34,453 nucleotides of DNA from an uncultured Clostridium sp. (GTDB lineage: Bacteria > Bacillota > Clostridia > TANB77 > CAG-508), in contig USMB01000015.1 in the NCBI GenBank assembly GCA_900555615.1, forward strand, positions 1 through 34,453, written 5' to 3'. The notes beneath the pieces were generated by a model. That model had not been told where the DNA came from, searched no databases, and worked only from the letters and a program-made list of their open reading frames with translations. Position numbers and translations under genes: made by a program. Within the stretch, counting starts at the first letter, position 1. The number at the start of each line of letters is the position of its first letter. Shown one piece after another: positions 1-7,075 of the stretch.

Positions 1-266
1 TTGGTGGTAGAGAATATGGAAATGCATTCTCAGAATTGAACGACCCAATAGACCAATATGAAAGATTTAAAGAAGAAATTGCTGCAAGAGAAAATGGGGA
101 TGATGAAGCTGGAATGATGGATGAAGATTATATCAATGCTCTTGAATATGGTATGGCTCCAACAGGGGGATTAGGAATAGGAATTGATAGATTAGTTATG
201 TTATTAACAGATGCAGCTTCAATAAGAGATGTATTGTTATTCCCAACGATGAAACCTTTAAATTAG
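1..266 (+). CDS. lysS: Lysine--tRNA ligase, C-terminal end (5' end outside window)
   Basis: This is the last ~88 codons of a class II aminoacyl-tRNA synthetase. The frame is open from base 3 (GGREYGNAFSELNDPIDQ...) with no start in the window, so the gene is cut by the window edge. The closing motif 3 block GMAPTGGLGIGIDRLVMLL, which holds the ATP-binding arginine, followed by SIRDVLLFPTMKP, is the typical end of bacterial LysS, which charges tRNA-Lys in the cytoplasm. The spacing ERFKEEIAARENGDDEA before motif 3 also fits LysS rather than AspS or AsnS. It ends 13 bases before the M50 protease gene and probably heads that transcript. Confidence 0.92.
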   Translation, partial: GGREYGNAFSELNDPIDQYERFKEEIAARENGDDEAGMMDEDYINALEYGMAPTGGLGIGIDRLVMLLTDAASIRDVLLFPTMKPLN

Positions 267-279
267 ATAGGAGAATTTT

Positions 280-1014
280 ATGTTTGGATATAATATAGAT
301 AAAAAAACATTATATATAATAGTAGGCATATTAGTAGTATTTTCATTAATGAGTTATGGAACAGAAGGAATATTTAGTTTAATATTATCAATTCCAGCTG
401 TATTGTTAGCAATAACAGTACATGAATTTGGACATGCATTTGCAGCGTACAAATTAGGAGATGATACTCCATTAAGACAAGGAAGATTAAGCTTAAATCC
501 ATTTGACCATATAGATCCACTTGGAATAGCAATGCTTTTATTTGCTCATATTGGATGGGGAAAGCCAGTTGAAGTAGATCCAAGAAATTACAACAGAAAT
601 ATTTCAGTAGAAAAAGCAGATGCAATAGTATCATTTGCAGGACCATTAATGAATTTTATTACAGCACTTATATTTGCATTAATATATTGTGCAATAATAA
701 AATTTGCTGGATATAGTTTTATATTAAGCAATGTTGGAAAAATTATAATTGCGATTGTAGCAAGTGTTATAACAATGGATGTTGGATTAGGAGTATTTAA
801 CTTAATTCCACTACCACCACTAGATGGTTCAAAAATATTTTTACCAATTATGCCAAGAAATGCAAAAACATTTTTTGTAGATAATGAAAGAATATTTTAC
901 ATTATATTTTTAGTTATTTGGATAACAGGAATAGCTGGACGTTTAATCTCTCCACTTGTAGATTCAATGACAAATGGAATATTAAGCATAGCACTAAAAA
1001 TATTTGGATTATAA
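280..1014 (+). CDS. Site-2-type (M50) membrane zinc metalloprotease
   Basis: A 244-aa integral membrane protein with the zinc-protease motif HEFGH (residues 48-52) inside a hydrophobic segment, and the second M50 motif NLIPLPPLDG (about 174-183), whose Asp is the third zinc ligand. About five hydrophobic segments are visible. The length and the single short core with no PDZ domain match the compact YwhC-like M50 group rather than RseP (about 420 aa) or SpoIVFB. The family cuts transmembrane segments of substrate proteins; the substrate here is unknown. The start is the ATG behind GATAGGAG. It lies 13 bases after lysS and 15 bases before tsaD, so it is probably co-transcribed with them. Confidence 0.85.
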   Translation: MFGYNIDKKTLYIIVGILVVFSLMSYGTEGIFSLILSIPAVLLAITVHEFGHAFAAYKLGDDTPLRQGRLSLNPFDHIDPLGIAMLLFAHIGWGKPVEVDPRNYNRNISVEKADAIVSFAGPLMNFITALIFALIYCAIIKFAGYSFILSNVGKIIIAIVASVITMDVGLGVFNLIPLPPLDGSKIFLPIMPRNAKTFFVDNERIFYIIFLVIWITGIAGRLISPLVDSMTNGILSIALKIFGL

Positions 1015-1029
1015 AATAGGAGAAAAAAA

Positions 1030-2028
1030 ATGACAGAAAAAGATGTAATAGTATTAGGAATAGAATCAAGCTGTGACGAGACCTCTGTTGCCGTTGTAAA
1101 AAACGGTAGAGAGGTTTTATCAAATGTAATAGATACACAAATTAAAATTCATGAATTATATGGAGGAGTAGTGCCAGAAATAGCTTCAAGAAATCATATT
1201 GAAGCTATTTCAAGAGTGGCAAAAACAGCATTAGAAGAAGCTAAAATGAGTTTTAGTGATATAGATGTAGTGGCTCCAACATATGGACCAGGATTAGTAG
1301 GAGCATTATTAGTTGGATTATCATATGGAAGAGGACTTGCATATGCGTTGAAAAAGCCATTAGTAGGAGTTAATCATCTAGAAGGACACATTGCAGCAAA
1401 CTATATAACACATCCAGATTTAGAGCCACCATTTTTATGTATGTTAACATCTGGTGGAAATACTCAAATAGTATATGTAAAAGATTATTGTGATATGGAA
1501 GTGCTAGGCAGAACTCGTGATGATGCAATAGGAGAAGCATTTGACAAAGTGGCTAGAGTAGTTGGACTAGGATATCCAGGAGGACCAAAAGTCGATAAAT
1601 TAGCTCAACAAGGCAATCCAACAATAGATTTTCCAAAAACTCATTTTGAAAATTTAGATTTTAGTTTTAGCGGAATAAAAACAGCAGTAATAAATTTACA
1701 TCACAAAAATCCTGATGTAAGTAGAGAAGATTTGTGTATGAGCTTTGAAAAAGCAGTAACAGAAGTTCTAATTGAAAATATCACAAAAGCAATTGAGCAA
1801 ACAGGAATAAAAAAAGTTGTGTTAGCAGGAGGAGTGTCAGCAAATACACACATTAGAAGTGAATTTGAAAAATTAGAACAAAAAGGAATAAAAGTATATA
1901 AGCCAGATTTAAAATTATGTACAGATAATGCGGCAATGATAGGAGCAGCGGGATATTACAGGTATATGCATGGGGATTTATCAGAAAATACATTAAATGC
2001 AGTACCAAACTTAAAAATTGGAGATTAG
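1030..2028 (+). CDS. tsaD: tRNA N6-adenosine threonylcarbamoyltransferase TsaD
   Basis: A 332-aa protein of the Kae1/Qri7/TsaD family. It transfers the threonylcarbamoyl group to A37 of ANN-decoding tRNAs, working with TsaB, TsaE and TsaC, none of which is in view. The N-terminal ASKHA signature IESSCDETSVAVV, the metal-binding pair in NHLEGH (H116 and H120), the SGGNTQI loop and the C-terminal GGVSAN and DNAAMIG motifs are all present. The length is normal for bacteria. AATAGGAG stands ahead of the ATG. The gene sits in a tight housekeeping run, 15 bases after the M50 protease and 15 bases before the phosphoesterase. Confidence 0.95.
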   Translation: MTEKDVIVLGIESSCDETSVAVVKNGREVLSNVIDTQIKIHELYGGVVPEIASRNHIEAISRVAKTALEEAKMSFSDIDVVAPTYGPGLVGALLVGLSYGRGLAYALKKPLVGVNHLEGHIAANYITHPDLEPPFLCMLTSGGNTQIVYVKDYCDMEVLGRTRDDAIGEAFDKVARVVGLGYPGGPKVDKLAQQGNPTIDFPKTHFENLDFSFSGIKTAVINLHHKNPDVSREDLCMSFEKAVTEVLIENITKAIEQTGIKKVVLAGGVSANTHIRSEFEKLEQKGIKVYKPDLKLCTDNAAMIGAAGYYRYMHGDLSENTLNAVPNLKIGD

Positions 2029-2043
2029 AAAAGGAAAAATAAT

Positions 2044-2751
2044 ATGTCAATATTTGTAATAGCAGACCTACATTTATCATTAAGAGTTCCAAAGCCAATG
2101 GACATATTTGGTGATAACTGGTCAGGCCATGAAGAAAAAATAAAAAAAGATTGGTTAGAAAAAGTAAAGGAAAATGACTTGGTAATTTTACCAGGTGATT
2201 TTTCATGGGAAACTTATTTAGAAAATACTAAATTGGATTTTGGATATTTAAATAGTTTGCCAGGAAAAAAATTAATGCTAAAAGGAAACCATGATTATTG
2301 GTGGACAACACTAACTAATATGAGAAAATTTCTTCAAGAAAATAATTTTACAAATATTGATTTTTTGTATAATAATAGTTATGAATTTGAAGATAAAATC
2401 TTATGTGGCACAAGAGGTTGGAGTATTGCAGATGAAGAAGCTGATGAAAAACTAATAAATAGAGAGCTTATAAGACTAGAGTTATCTTTACAAGATGGAG
2501 TAAAGAAATACGGAAATAACAAAGAAATAATAGTTTTTATGCACTATCCACCTATAACGAAAGTAAAAATAGAATTAGAACAAGAAGCAAAGTTTGTAGA
2601 ACTTATGAAAAAGTATAATGTAAAAAGATGTTACTATGGGCATTTACATGGAGCGTCTATCAAAGATGCGATTGAAGGAGAAGTTGAAGGAATACAGTTT
2701 AAATTAATAAGTGCAGATGGGTTAGATTTTAAATTAGAAAAGATTAAATAG
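2044..2751 (+). CDS. Calcineurin-like metallophosphoesterase
   Basis: A 235-aa cytoplasmic protein with the five metallophosphoesterase blocks in order: DLH (residues 8-10), GD in LPGDFSW (about 51-52), GNHD (about 81-84), MHYPP (about 166-170) and GHLHG (about 199-203). These residues hold two metal ions that hydrolyse phosphate esters. No membrane segment or signal peptide is seen. The substrate cannot be read from the sequence; relatives next to tsaD or recG in clostridia are simply annotated as metallophosphoesterases. It has an AAAAGGA ribosome site, and its stop is 10 bases before the recG start, so translation may be linked. Confidence 0.85.
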   Translation: MSIFVIADLHLSLRVPKPMDIFGDNWSGHEEKIKKDWLEKVKENDLVILPGDFSWETYLENTKLDFGYLNSLPGKKLMLKGNHDYWWTTLTNMRKFLQENNFTNIDFLYNNSYEFEDKILCGTRGWSIADEEADEKLINRELIRLELSLQDGVKKYGNNKEIIVFMHYPPITKVKIELEQEAKFVELMKKYNVKRCYYGHLHGASIKDAIEGEVEGIQFKLISADGLDFKLEKIK

Positions 2752-2761
2752 AGGAGATATA

Positions 2762-4810
2762 ATGTTAGACTTAAACAAAGATGTAAAATATGTAAAAACA
2801 GTAGGACCCAATAGAGTCAAACTATTGAATAAATTAAATATATATACATTAAAAGATTTAATAGAATATTATCCAAGAGATTATGAAGACAGAAGTAAGC
2901 CAAAAAACTTATATGAGTGTATAGATGGAGAAGAAGTTCTAATTGAAGCAATGGCAACAGGAAGAATAAATGAAATGCACAAAGGAAGAATGACAATAAG
3001 CAGATTAATTGTAAAAGACCAAACAGGAACATGTTATATAACATGGTTTAACCAAGGATATTTGCGAGACAAATTTCAACCTGGAAGAATGTACAGATTT
3101 TTTGGAAAAATATCAAACAAAAATGGAAGATTAGAAATGAATTCTCCTGTATATGATGAAATAGATCAAAGTAAAAATACGGGAAAAATTATTCCAATAT
3201 ATCCATTAACATTTGAATTAAAGCAAAATACATTAAGAAGAATTATAGAAAATGGACTCTTGGAAGTAAAAGGGCAGTTACCAGAAACGCTACCAGAATA
3301 CATATTAAAAGAAAACAATTTATGGGATATAAATAATACAATTGAAAGAATACATTTTCCGGTAGAGTTTTCAGACTTTAATAAAGCTAGAGAAAGACTA
3401 GTATTTGAGGAATTGCTTACAATGCAGTTAGCATTATTAAAATTAAAAAATAATTATGAGCATGAGACAGATGGAATTCAATTCAGCAAAGATGTACATA
3501 TGTCAAATGTTATAAATATGTTGCCATTTCGTTTAACTAAAGCACAATTGAGAGTACTAGAAGAAATTGATAGAGATATGGAAAGCAACAAGCCAATGAA
3601 TAGATTACTTCAAGGAGATGTTGGGTCAGGAAAAACAGTAGTAGCAATGATAGCAGCATATAAAGCAGTAAAATCAGGATATCAAGCTACAATAATGGCT
3701 CCAACTGCAATACTTGCAAGTCAACATTTAGAAAGCTTTAAAGGAATACTAGATGAATTTGGAATTAGAACAGAATTACTTATATCAAATGTTACTAAAA
3801 AGAAAAAAGCAGAGATATTAGAAAAATTACAAAGTGGAGAAATAGATGTGTTGATAGGAACACATGCAATATTGGAAGAAAATGTTGTGTTCAAAAACCT
3901 TGGATTAGTAGTAACAGATGAGCAACATCGTTTTGGAGTAAAGCAAAGAAGTACAATAGCTGCTAAAGGACAAAATCCAGATATTATTGCAATGTCAGCA
4001 ACACCGATTCCAAGAACACTTGCATTGATATTATATGGCGATTTGGATATATCTATAATTGATGAACTTCCACCGAACAGAAAGAAAATAGAAACATTTG
4101 CAGTCAGAAAAAACATGGAAGAAAGAGTAAATAATTTTATCAAAAAGCAAATTGCAGAAGGTAGACAAGCATATATTGTTTGTCCATTGGTAGAAGAAAA
4201 TGAAGATATGGAAGGATTACAATCAGTAGTAGAACTTGCAGAAAAGTATCAAAAAGAAACATTTAGTGAATACAAAGTAGCATATTTGCATGGAAAAATG
4301 AAGCCAAAAGAAAAAGATGAAATCATGCAAAGATTTAAAGATGGTGAAATTCAAATTTTAATTGCTACAACAGTAATAGAAGTTGGTGTAAATGTGCCAA
4401 ATGCAAGTATTATGGTTGTTGAAAATGCGGAAAGATTTGGACTAGCACAATTGCATCAATTGCGTGGAAGAGTTGGAAGAGGCGAGTATCAGTCATATTG
4501 TATTCTAAAATATGAAGGAAATGGCGAAACAATCAGACAAAGAATGAAAGTAATGTGTGATACAAATGATGGATTTATAATTTCAGAAAAAGACTTAGAA
4601 CTTAGAGGCTCAGGAGACTTTTTTGGAACAGAACAACATGGGCTTCCAGAATTTAAGATTGCTAATTTGTTTGAAGATATGGCAGTTTTGAAAAAAGTTC
4701 AAGGATTAGCTTTAAAAATCATGGAAGATGATCCATTACTTGAAAAAGAAAAAAATGCTAAACTAAATGATTTAGTAAAAGAAAAGTTTAGTTCAAGAAT
4801 AGAAATTTAA
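2762..4810 (+). CDS. recG: ATP-dependent DNA helicase RecG
   Basis: A 682-aa superfamily 2 helicase of normal RecG length. The N-terminal wedge/OB domain (about 60-160) precedes the motor. Walker A is GDVGSGKT (about 286-293), motif II is DEQH (about 386-389) followed by RFGVKQR, and the sequence after it (MSATPIPRTLAL) is typical of RecG. Motif VI appears as QLRGRVGRGE. RecG remodels stalled forks and Holliday junctions and acts in recombination repair. The start is the ATG after GAGGAG. It is the last large gene of the lysS-tsaD-recG run; a small membrane protein follows almost at once. Confidence 0.96.
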   Translation: MLDLNKDVKYVKTVGPNRVKLLNKLNIYTLKDLIEYYPRDYEDRSKPKNLYECIDGEEVLIEAMATGRINEMHKGRMTISRLIVKDQTGTCYITWFNQGYLRDKFQPGRMYRFFGKISNKNGRLEMNSPVYDEIDQSKNTGKIIPIYPLTFELKQNTLRRIIENGLLEVKGQLPETLPEYILKENNLWDINNTIERIHFPVEFSDFNKARERLVFEELLTMQLALLKLKNNYEHETDGIQFSKDVHMSNVINMLPFRLTKAQLRVLEEIDRDMESNKPMNRLLQGDVGSGKTVVAMIAAYKAVKSGYQATIMAPTAILASQHLESFKGILDEFGIRTELLISNVTKKKKAEILEKLQSGEIDVLIGTHAILEENVVFKNLGLVVTDEQHRFGVKQRSTIAAKGQNPDIIAMSATPIPRTLALILYGDLDISIIDELPPNRKKIETFAVRKNMEERVNNFIKKQIAEGRQAYIVCPLVEENEDMEGLQSVVELAEKYQKETFSEYKVAYLHGKMKPKEKDEIMQRFKDGEIQILIATTVIEVGVNVPNASIMVVENAERFGLAQLHQLRGRVGRGEYQSYCILKYEGNGETIRQRMKVMCDTNDGFIISEKDLELRGSGDFFGTEQHGLPEFKIANLFEDMAVLKKVQGLALKIMEDDPLLEKEKNAKLNDLVKEKFSSRIEI

Positions 4811-4836
4811 ACGTGACAAAAAGGATGTTGATATAT

Positions 4837-5025
4837 ATGGGACAAATAATTTTAAGATTAATAGGAGCACTAATTTTATTAGCAGGAGTAATATTGATAT
4901 ATGATGCAAGAATAATAACTAAAAAAGTTTTTGGATTTGGAGACCAAAATGAAGCAACAGATGGATTTAAAATTTTAGGCGTTATAATTGCAGTAATAGG
5001 AGGGTTTATCATATTTTTTGTTTAA
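4837..5025 (+). CDS. Small membrane protein with two hydrophobic segments
   Basis: About 62 aa from the ATG at 4837, which has AAGGATG 11-16 bases upstream. A GTG at 4813 would add eight residues but has no ribosome site of its own. Two hydrophobic stretches (IILRLIGALILLAGVILIY and ILGVIIAVIGGFIIFFV) flank a short polar loop (DARIITKKVFGFGDQNEATDG), so a hairpin membrane protein is likely. It begins only 26 bases after recG and shares its transcript. I do not recognise the family and assign no function. Base composition matches the neighbours, so it looks like a resident gene. Confidence 0.6.
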   Translation: MGQIILRLIGALILLAGVILIYDARIITKKVFGFGDQNEATDGFKILGVIIAVIGGFIIFFV

Positions 5026-5034
5026 AAACTCTAC

Positions 5035-5064
5035 TTGACAATAGTATATTGAGTATGATATTAT
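5035..5064 (+). promoter_or_regulatory. Promoter for the 5138 gene
   Basis: TTGACA at 5035-5040, an 18-base spacer and TATTAT at 5059-5064. It lies 10 bases after the recG-linked small gene and separates the next gene from that transcript. The leader is about 70 bases long; I see no clear structure in it. Confidence 0.6.
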
Positions 5065-5137
5065 GGAAACGATTTAATCAAAATATTTTAATTCTAATTT
5101 TTATAATAGCATATTCAAAAAGAAGGGAGGAAATCTG

Positions 5138-5467
5138 TTGGATTTAAACCTTATCAAAGATGTTGTCAAAGAAATTCAAAAAAATGATATTGTAGAAAAG
5201 TTTATGAGTGAATTATCAAATTTTTTAGAAAACAATCAAGAAATAAACCAAAATAGAAAAGAAGGTCATTTGTATTTGGTAACAGAAGATAGAAATGGCG
5301 AAGTATATTTGTGGGATTTTACAGAAAAGCCTGAGCATGAATTTAAAGAAGTATTTACATCAAAAGAATTGATAGATGTTGCAAAAGAGGGAGCAATGCT
5401 TCAATTTAAGGATGGAAAATATGAATTATATTCTACAGATGGATATGATATGCTAGAAAATTGGTAA
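5138..5467 (+). CDS. Hypothetical 109-aa acidic protein
   Basis: The start is a TTG at 5138, supported by the strong site AGGGAGGA seven bases upstream; no better ATG is in frame. The N-terminal 45 residues look helical and charged (LIKDVVKEIQKNDIVEKFMSEL), and the C-terminal half is strand-like (GHLYLVTEDRNGEVYLWDF, MLQFKDGKYELYSTDGYDMLENW). There is no signal peptide, membrane segment or known motif. It has its own promoter. Two bases after its stop a degenerate GGACCGACCCC repeat cluster begins. I do not recognise the family. Confidence 0.6.
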   Translation: MDLNLIKDVVKEIQKNDIVEKFMSELSNFLENNQEINQNRKEGHLYLVTEDRNGEVYLWDFTEKPEHEFKEVFTSKELIDVAKEGAMLQFKDGKYELYSTDGYDMLENW

Positions 5468-5468
5468 A

Positions 5469-5546
5469 ATGCGAAAAAATGCCAGGTCTCAAATTAGCAT
5501 GTGAAAAAAAGGATCTGTGAAAAAAAGGACCGACCCCAAATTAACA
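5469..5546 (+). repeat. Cluster of three GGACCGACCCC-type interspersed repeats (one degenerate, one cut short, one full)
   Basis: Copy A (5469-5500) has arms ATGCGAA and TTAGCAT with a diverged centre; copy B (5499-5515) is cut short after AAAAAAAGGAT; copy C (5516-5546) has arms TGTGAA and TTAACA around AAAAAAAAGGACCGACCCCAAA. The cluster starts just after the stop of the 109-aa gene and ends right at the ribosome site of the nuclease gene. The same core occurs at 24168-24200 and twice at 33172-33234. Confidence 0.8.
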
Positions 5547-5556
5547 AGGAGAAGAA

Positions 5557-6321
5557 ATGAGTAAGAGAAAAAACAAAAGAAACAAATTAAATCTAAATGA
5601 AGCTTTAGCTTTTATAGTTTTTGCTATTATGGTTGGAATTTATGGATATTTTGGAGGAACAAAAGATGTAAATGCTGAAGATCAAGGAAATCAAAGCATT
5701 GCAACAATCAAATCTGCAACACTTGAGAATATTCCGGAGTATCAAGGTTTGCCATATGTTGAAATTAATAATAATATACCTGAATTTAGTGAAAGTGATT
5801 ATACAACAGAACCTTTTGAAAAATATAGTGAATTAGATAGTTTTGGAAGATGTGGAGTGGCATATGCTAATATATGCAAAGAAATTATTCCAACAGAAGG
5901 TGAAACAAGAGGAGCTATTTCTAGTGTAAAACCAACTGGTTGGCAGACTGCGAAATATCCTGGTGTTGTAGATGGAAATTATTTGTATAACAGATGCCAT
6001 TTAATTGGATATCAATTAGCTGGCGAAAATGCAAATCCTAAAAATTTAATTACAGGAACTCGTTATATGAATGTAACAGGTATGCTTCCTTTTGAAAATG
6101 CAGTTGCTGAATATATTCAAAAAAATTCAAAGAAACATGTTTTATATCGTGTTACACCAATTTTTGAAGGTAATAATTTGGTGGCAGATGGTGTTCAGAT
6201 GGAGGCTTCTTCTGTTGAAGATCAAGGCAAAAGTGTTAGTTTTAATGCTTTTGTTTATAACGTTCAACCAGGTGTTAGCATTGATTATGTAACAGGTGAA
6301 AGTAAATTAGAAAGTAAATAA
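5557..6321 (+). CDS. Membrane-anchored or secreted DNA/RNA non-specific endonuclease
   Basis: A 254-aa protein. Residues 1-15 are very basic, followed by a hydrophobic anchor (LAFIVFAIMVGIYGYFGG, about 19-36), so the rest is expected outside the cytoplasm. The nuclease core is the beta-beta-alpha metal type: NRCHLIGYQLAGENANPKNLI (about 146-166) holds the catalytic His and the metal-binding Asn, in the place of the DRGH motif. This is the arrangement in streptococcal DNA-entry and secreted nucleases. The role could be DNA uptake, nutrient use or breakdown of extracellular DNA. The ATG at 5557 follows AAGGAG, which abuts a repeat copy. Translation seems to be served by the repeat-flanked leader; no separate promoter is obvious. 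Confidence 0.85.
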   Translation: MSKRKNKRNKLNLNEALAFIVFAIMVGIYGYFGGTKDVNAEDQGNQSIATIKSATLENIPEYQGLPYVEINNNIPEFSESDYTTEPFEKYSELDSFGRCGVAYANICKEIIPTEGETRGAISSVKPTGWQTAKYPGVVDGNYLYNRCHLIGYQLAGENANPKNLITGTRYMNVTGMLPFENAVAEYIQKNSKKHVLYRVTPIFEGNNLVADGVQMEASSVEDQGKSVSFNAFVYNVQPGVSIDYVTGESKLESK

Positions 6322-6353
6322 TGTAAATTTTTAATAATTTTCCTTCAAAGTTA

Positions 6354-6382
6354 TTGACAAGATTTTTTAAATATGTTATTAT
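6354..6382 (+). promoter_or_regulatory. Promoter of tRNA-Leu
   Basis: Perfect TTGACA at 6354-6359, a 17-base spacer and TATTAT at 6377-6382. The mature tRNA starts 18 bases further on, as expected for a short trimmed leader. Confidence 0.8.
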
Positions 6383-6400
6383 AAGCATTGTAATTGAATT

Positions 6401-6484
6401 GCGGATGTGGCGGAACTGGCAGACGCGCTGGTCTTAGGAACCAGTGTCAACGACGTGGGGGTTCAAGTCCCTTCATCCGCACCA
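6401..6484 (+). tRNA. tRNA-Leu (anticodon UAG)
   Basis: An 84-base tRNA with the long variable arm of tRNA-Leu. The acceptor strands GCGGATG and CATCCGC pair fully; the anticodon stem CTGGT/ACCAG encloses a loop with TAG at 6435-6437; the T arm contains GTTCAAGTC; discriminator A and an encoded CCA close the gene. It reads CUN leucine codons. The tRNA is intact although the accessory island begins just behind it. Translating through it gives the well-known artefact peptide MAELADALVLG..., which should not be annotated. Confidence 0.97.
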
Positions 6485-6513
6485 ATAAAGAATCTGTTCG
6501 AACTACAGATACA

Positions 6514-6544
6514 AAAATCAATCAGTAAAATGGTTGATTTTTTT
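6514..6544 (+). terminator. Intrinsic terminator of tRNA-Leu
   Basis: Stem AAAATCAATC/GGTTGATTTT (one G-T pair) with an eight-base loop and a run of seven T. A smaller hairpin, ATCTGT/ACAGAT, lies between the CCA end and this terminator (6492-6510). Confidence 0.7.
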
Positions 6545-6586
6545 GTTTGCGAAAAATTCATCCTAAAAGAAAGGATGGTGTCTGTA

Positions 6587-6856
6587 ATGAAGATTATTAA
6601 ACAAGAAATACAATTTGAGGAAAGTTTAAAACAAAGGCTTGAATTTATATGTGAGTTTTCTAAAGTAACCCCTACTTTTATAAAAGGTAGTATTAGAAAA
6701 ATTGAAAAGACTAATCTCTCATATATTGAACCACATAAAGTAATTGTTAAGAACATTACTTTGCTAGTTTTCAATTATTCAAATGATGTTTATATTTCTA
6801 ATTTAGCTAAAAAGATTAAATTATCAGAATTAGAAACATATTTGAAAAACATATAA
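6587..6856 (+). CDS. Small EPHK-motif protein linked to a serine recombinase (copy 1, intact)
   Basis: 89 aa from the ATG at 6587, which has AAGGATGG eight bases upstream; an upstream ATG at 6575 overlaps that site. The sequence is basic, without signal or membrane segment. A central stretch RKIEKTNLSYIEPHKVIVKN is followed by NDVYISNL. A frameshifted homologue lies at 12475-12745 with the same layout (RKLEKFNVAYVEPHKAIIKD), again just ahead of a serine recombinase, so the pairing is not chance. I do not recognise the family. A small DNA- or RNA-binding accessory protein, such as a directionality factor or a regulator of the recombinase leader, is a guess from context only. Confidence 0.65.
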   Translation: MKIIKQEIQFEESLKQRLEFICEFSKVTPTFIKGSIRKIEKTNLSYIEPHKVIVKNITLLVFNYSNDVYISNLAKKIKLSELETYLKNI

Positions 6857-6867
6857 TTTGTAAAAAT

Positions 6868-6895
6868 TTGGTATTTCCGAAAATCGTGATATAAT
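6868..6895 (+). promoter_or_regulatory. Promoter of the recombinase 1 leader
   Basis: TTGGTA at 6868-6873, a 16-base spacer and perfect TATAAT at 6890-6895, starting 11 bases after the small gene. Transcription would start near 6902 and run through a leader of about 170 bases. This contains an inverted repeat (CTATATTT 6912-6919 / AAATATAG 6934-6941), a possible leader peptide and a terminator hairpin before the recombinase. Confidence 0.6.
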
Positions 6896-6945
6896 ATAGG
6901 CAATTAATTATCTATATTTACTTGAGCAAGGGCAAATATAGCTTT

Positions 6946-7014
6946 ATGAGTACTTTGAAAAAATTATATTATATTACAATTATATTGTATTTTATTTGTG
7001 ATAAACGGATTTAA
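6946..7014 (+). CDS. Possible 22-aa leader peptide upstream of recombinase 1
   Basis: An ATG at 6946 opens a 22-codon frame rich in Leu, Ile and Tyr (MSTLKKLYYITIILYFICDK...). Its stop (7012-7014) touches the first bases of the terminator stem at 7013. A peptide ending at the foot of an attenuator is the layout used in ribosome-controlled attenuation. Its ribosome site is weak (AGGG, about 14 bases upstream), so it may not be translated. Confidence 0.3.
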   Translation: MSTLKKLYYITIILYFICDKRI

Positions 7015-7057
7015 GAGATGTCAGTAGTACTCGTATGTACTTTGATGTCTCTTTTTT
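7013..7057 (+). terminator. Terminator (attenuator) in the recombinase 1 leader
   Basis: The left arm starting AAGAGATGTCA (7013-7030) pairs with the right arm ending GATGTCTCTT (7037-7055), with a few G-T pairs and a bulge, and is followed by T6 at 7052-7057. The recombinase ribosome site AGGAGG begins only three bases later, so the hairpin decides whether the recombinase is transcribed from this promoter. Confidence 0.65.
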
Positions 7058-7075
7058 GTTAGGAGGTTGAATAAA

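Noticed and set aside
6407..6586. Open frame starting inside tRNA-Leu (MAELADALVLG...)
   Set aside because: It is the antiparallel-free translation of a tRNA-Leu gene, a common artefact. Only the part from 6587 has a ribosome site and a homologue.
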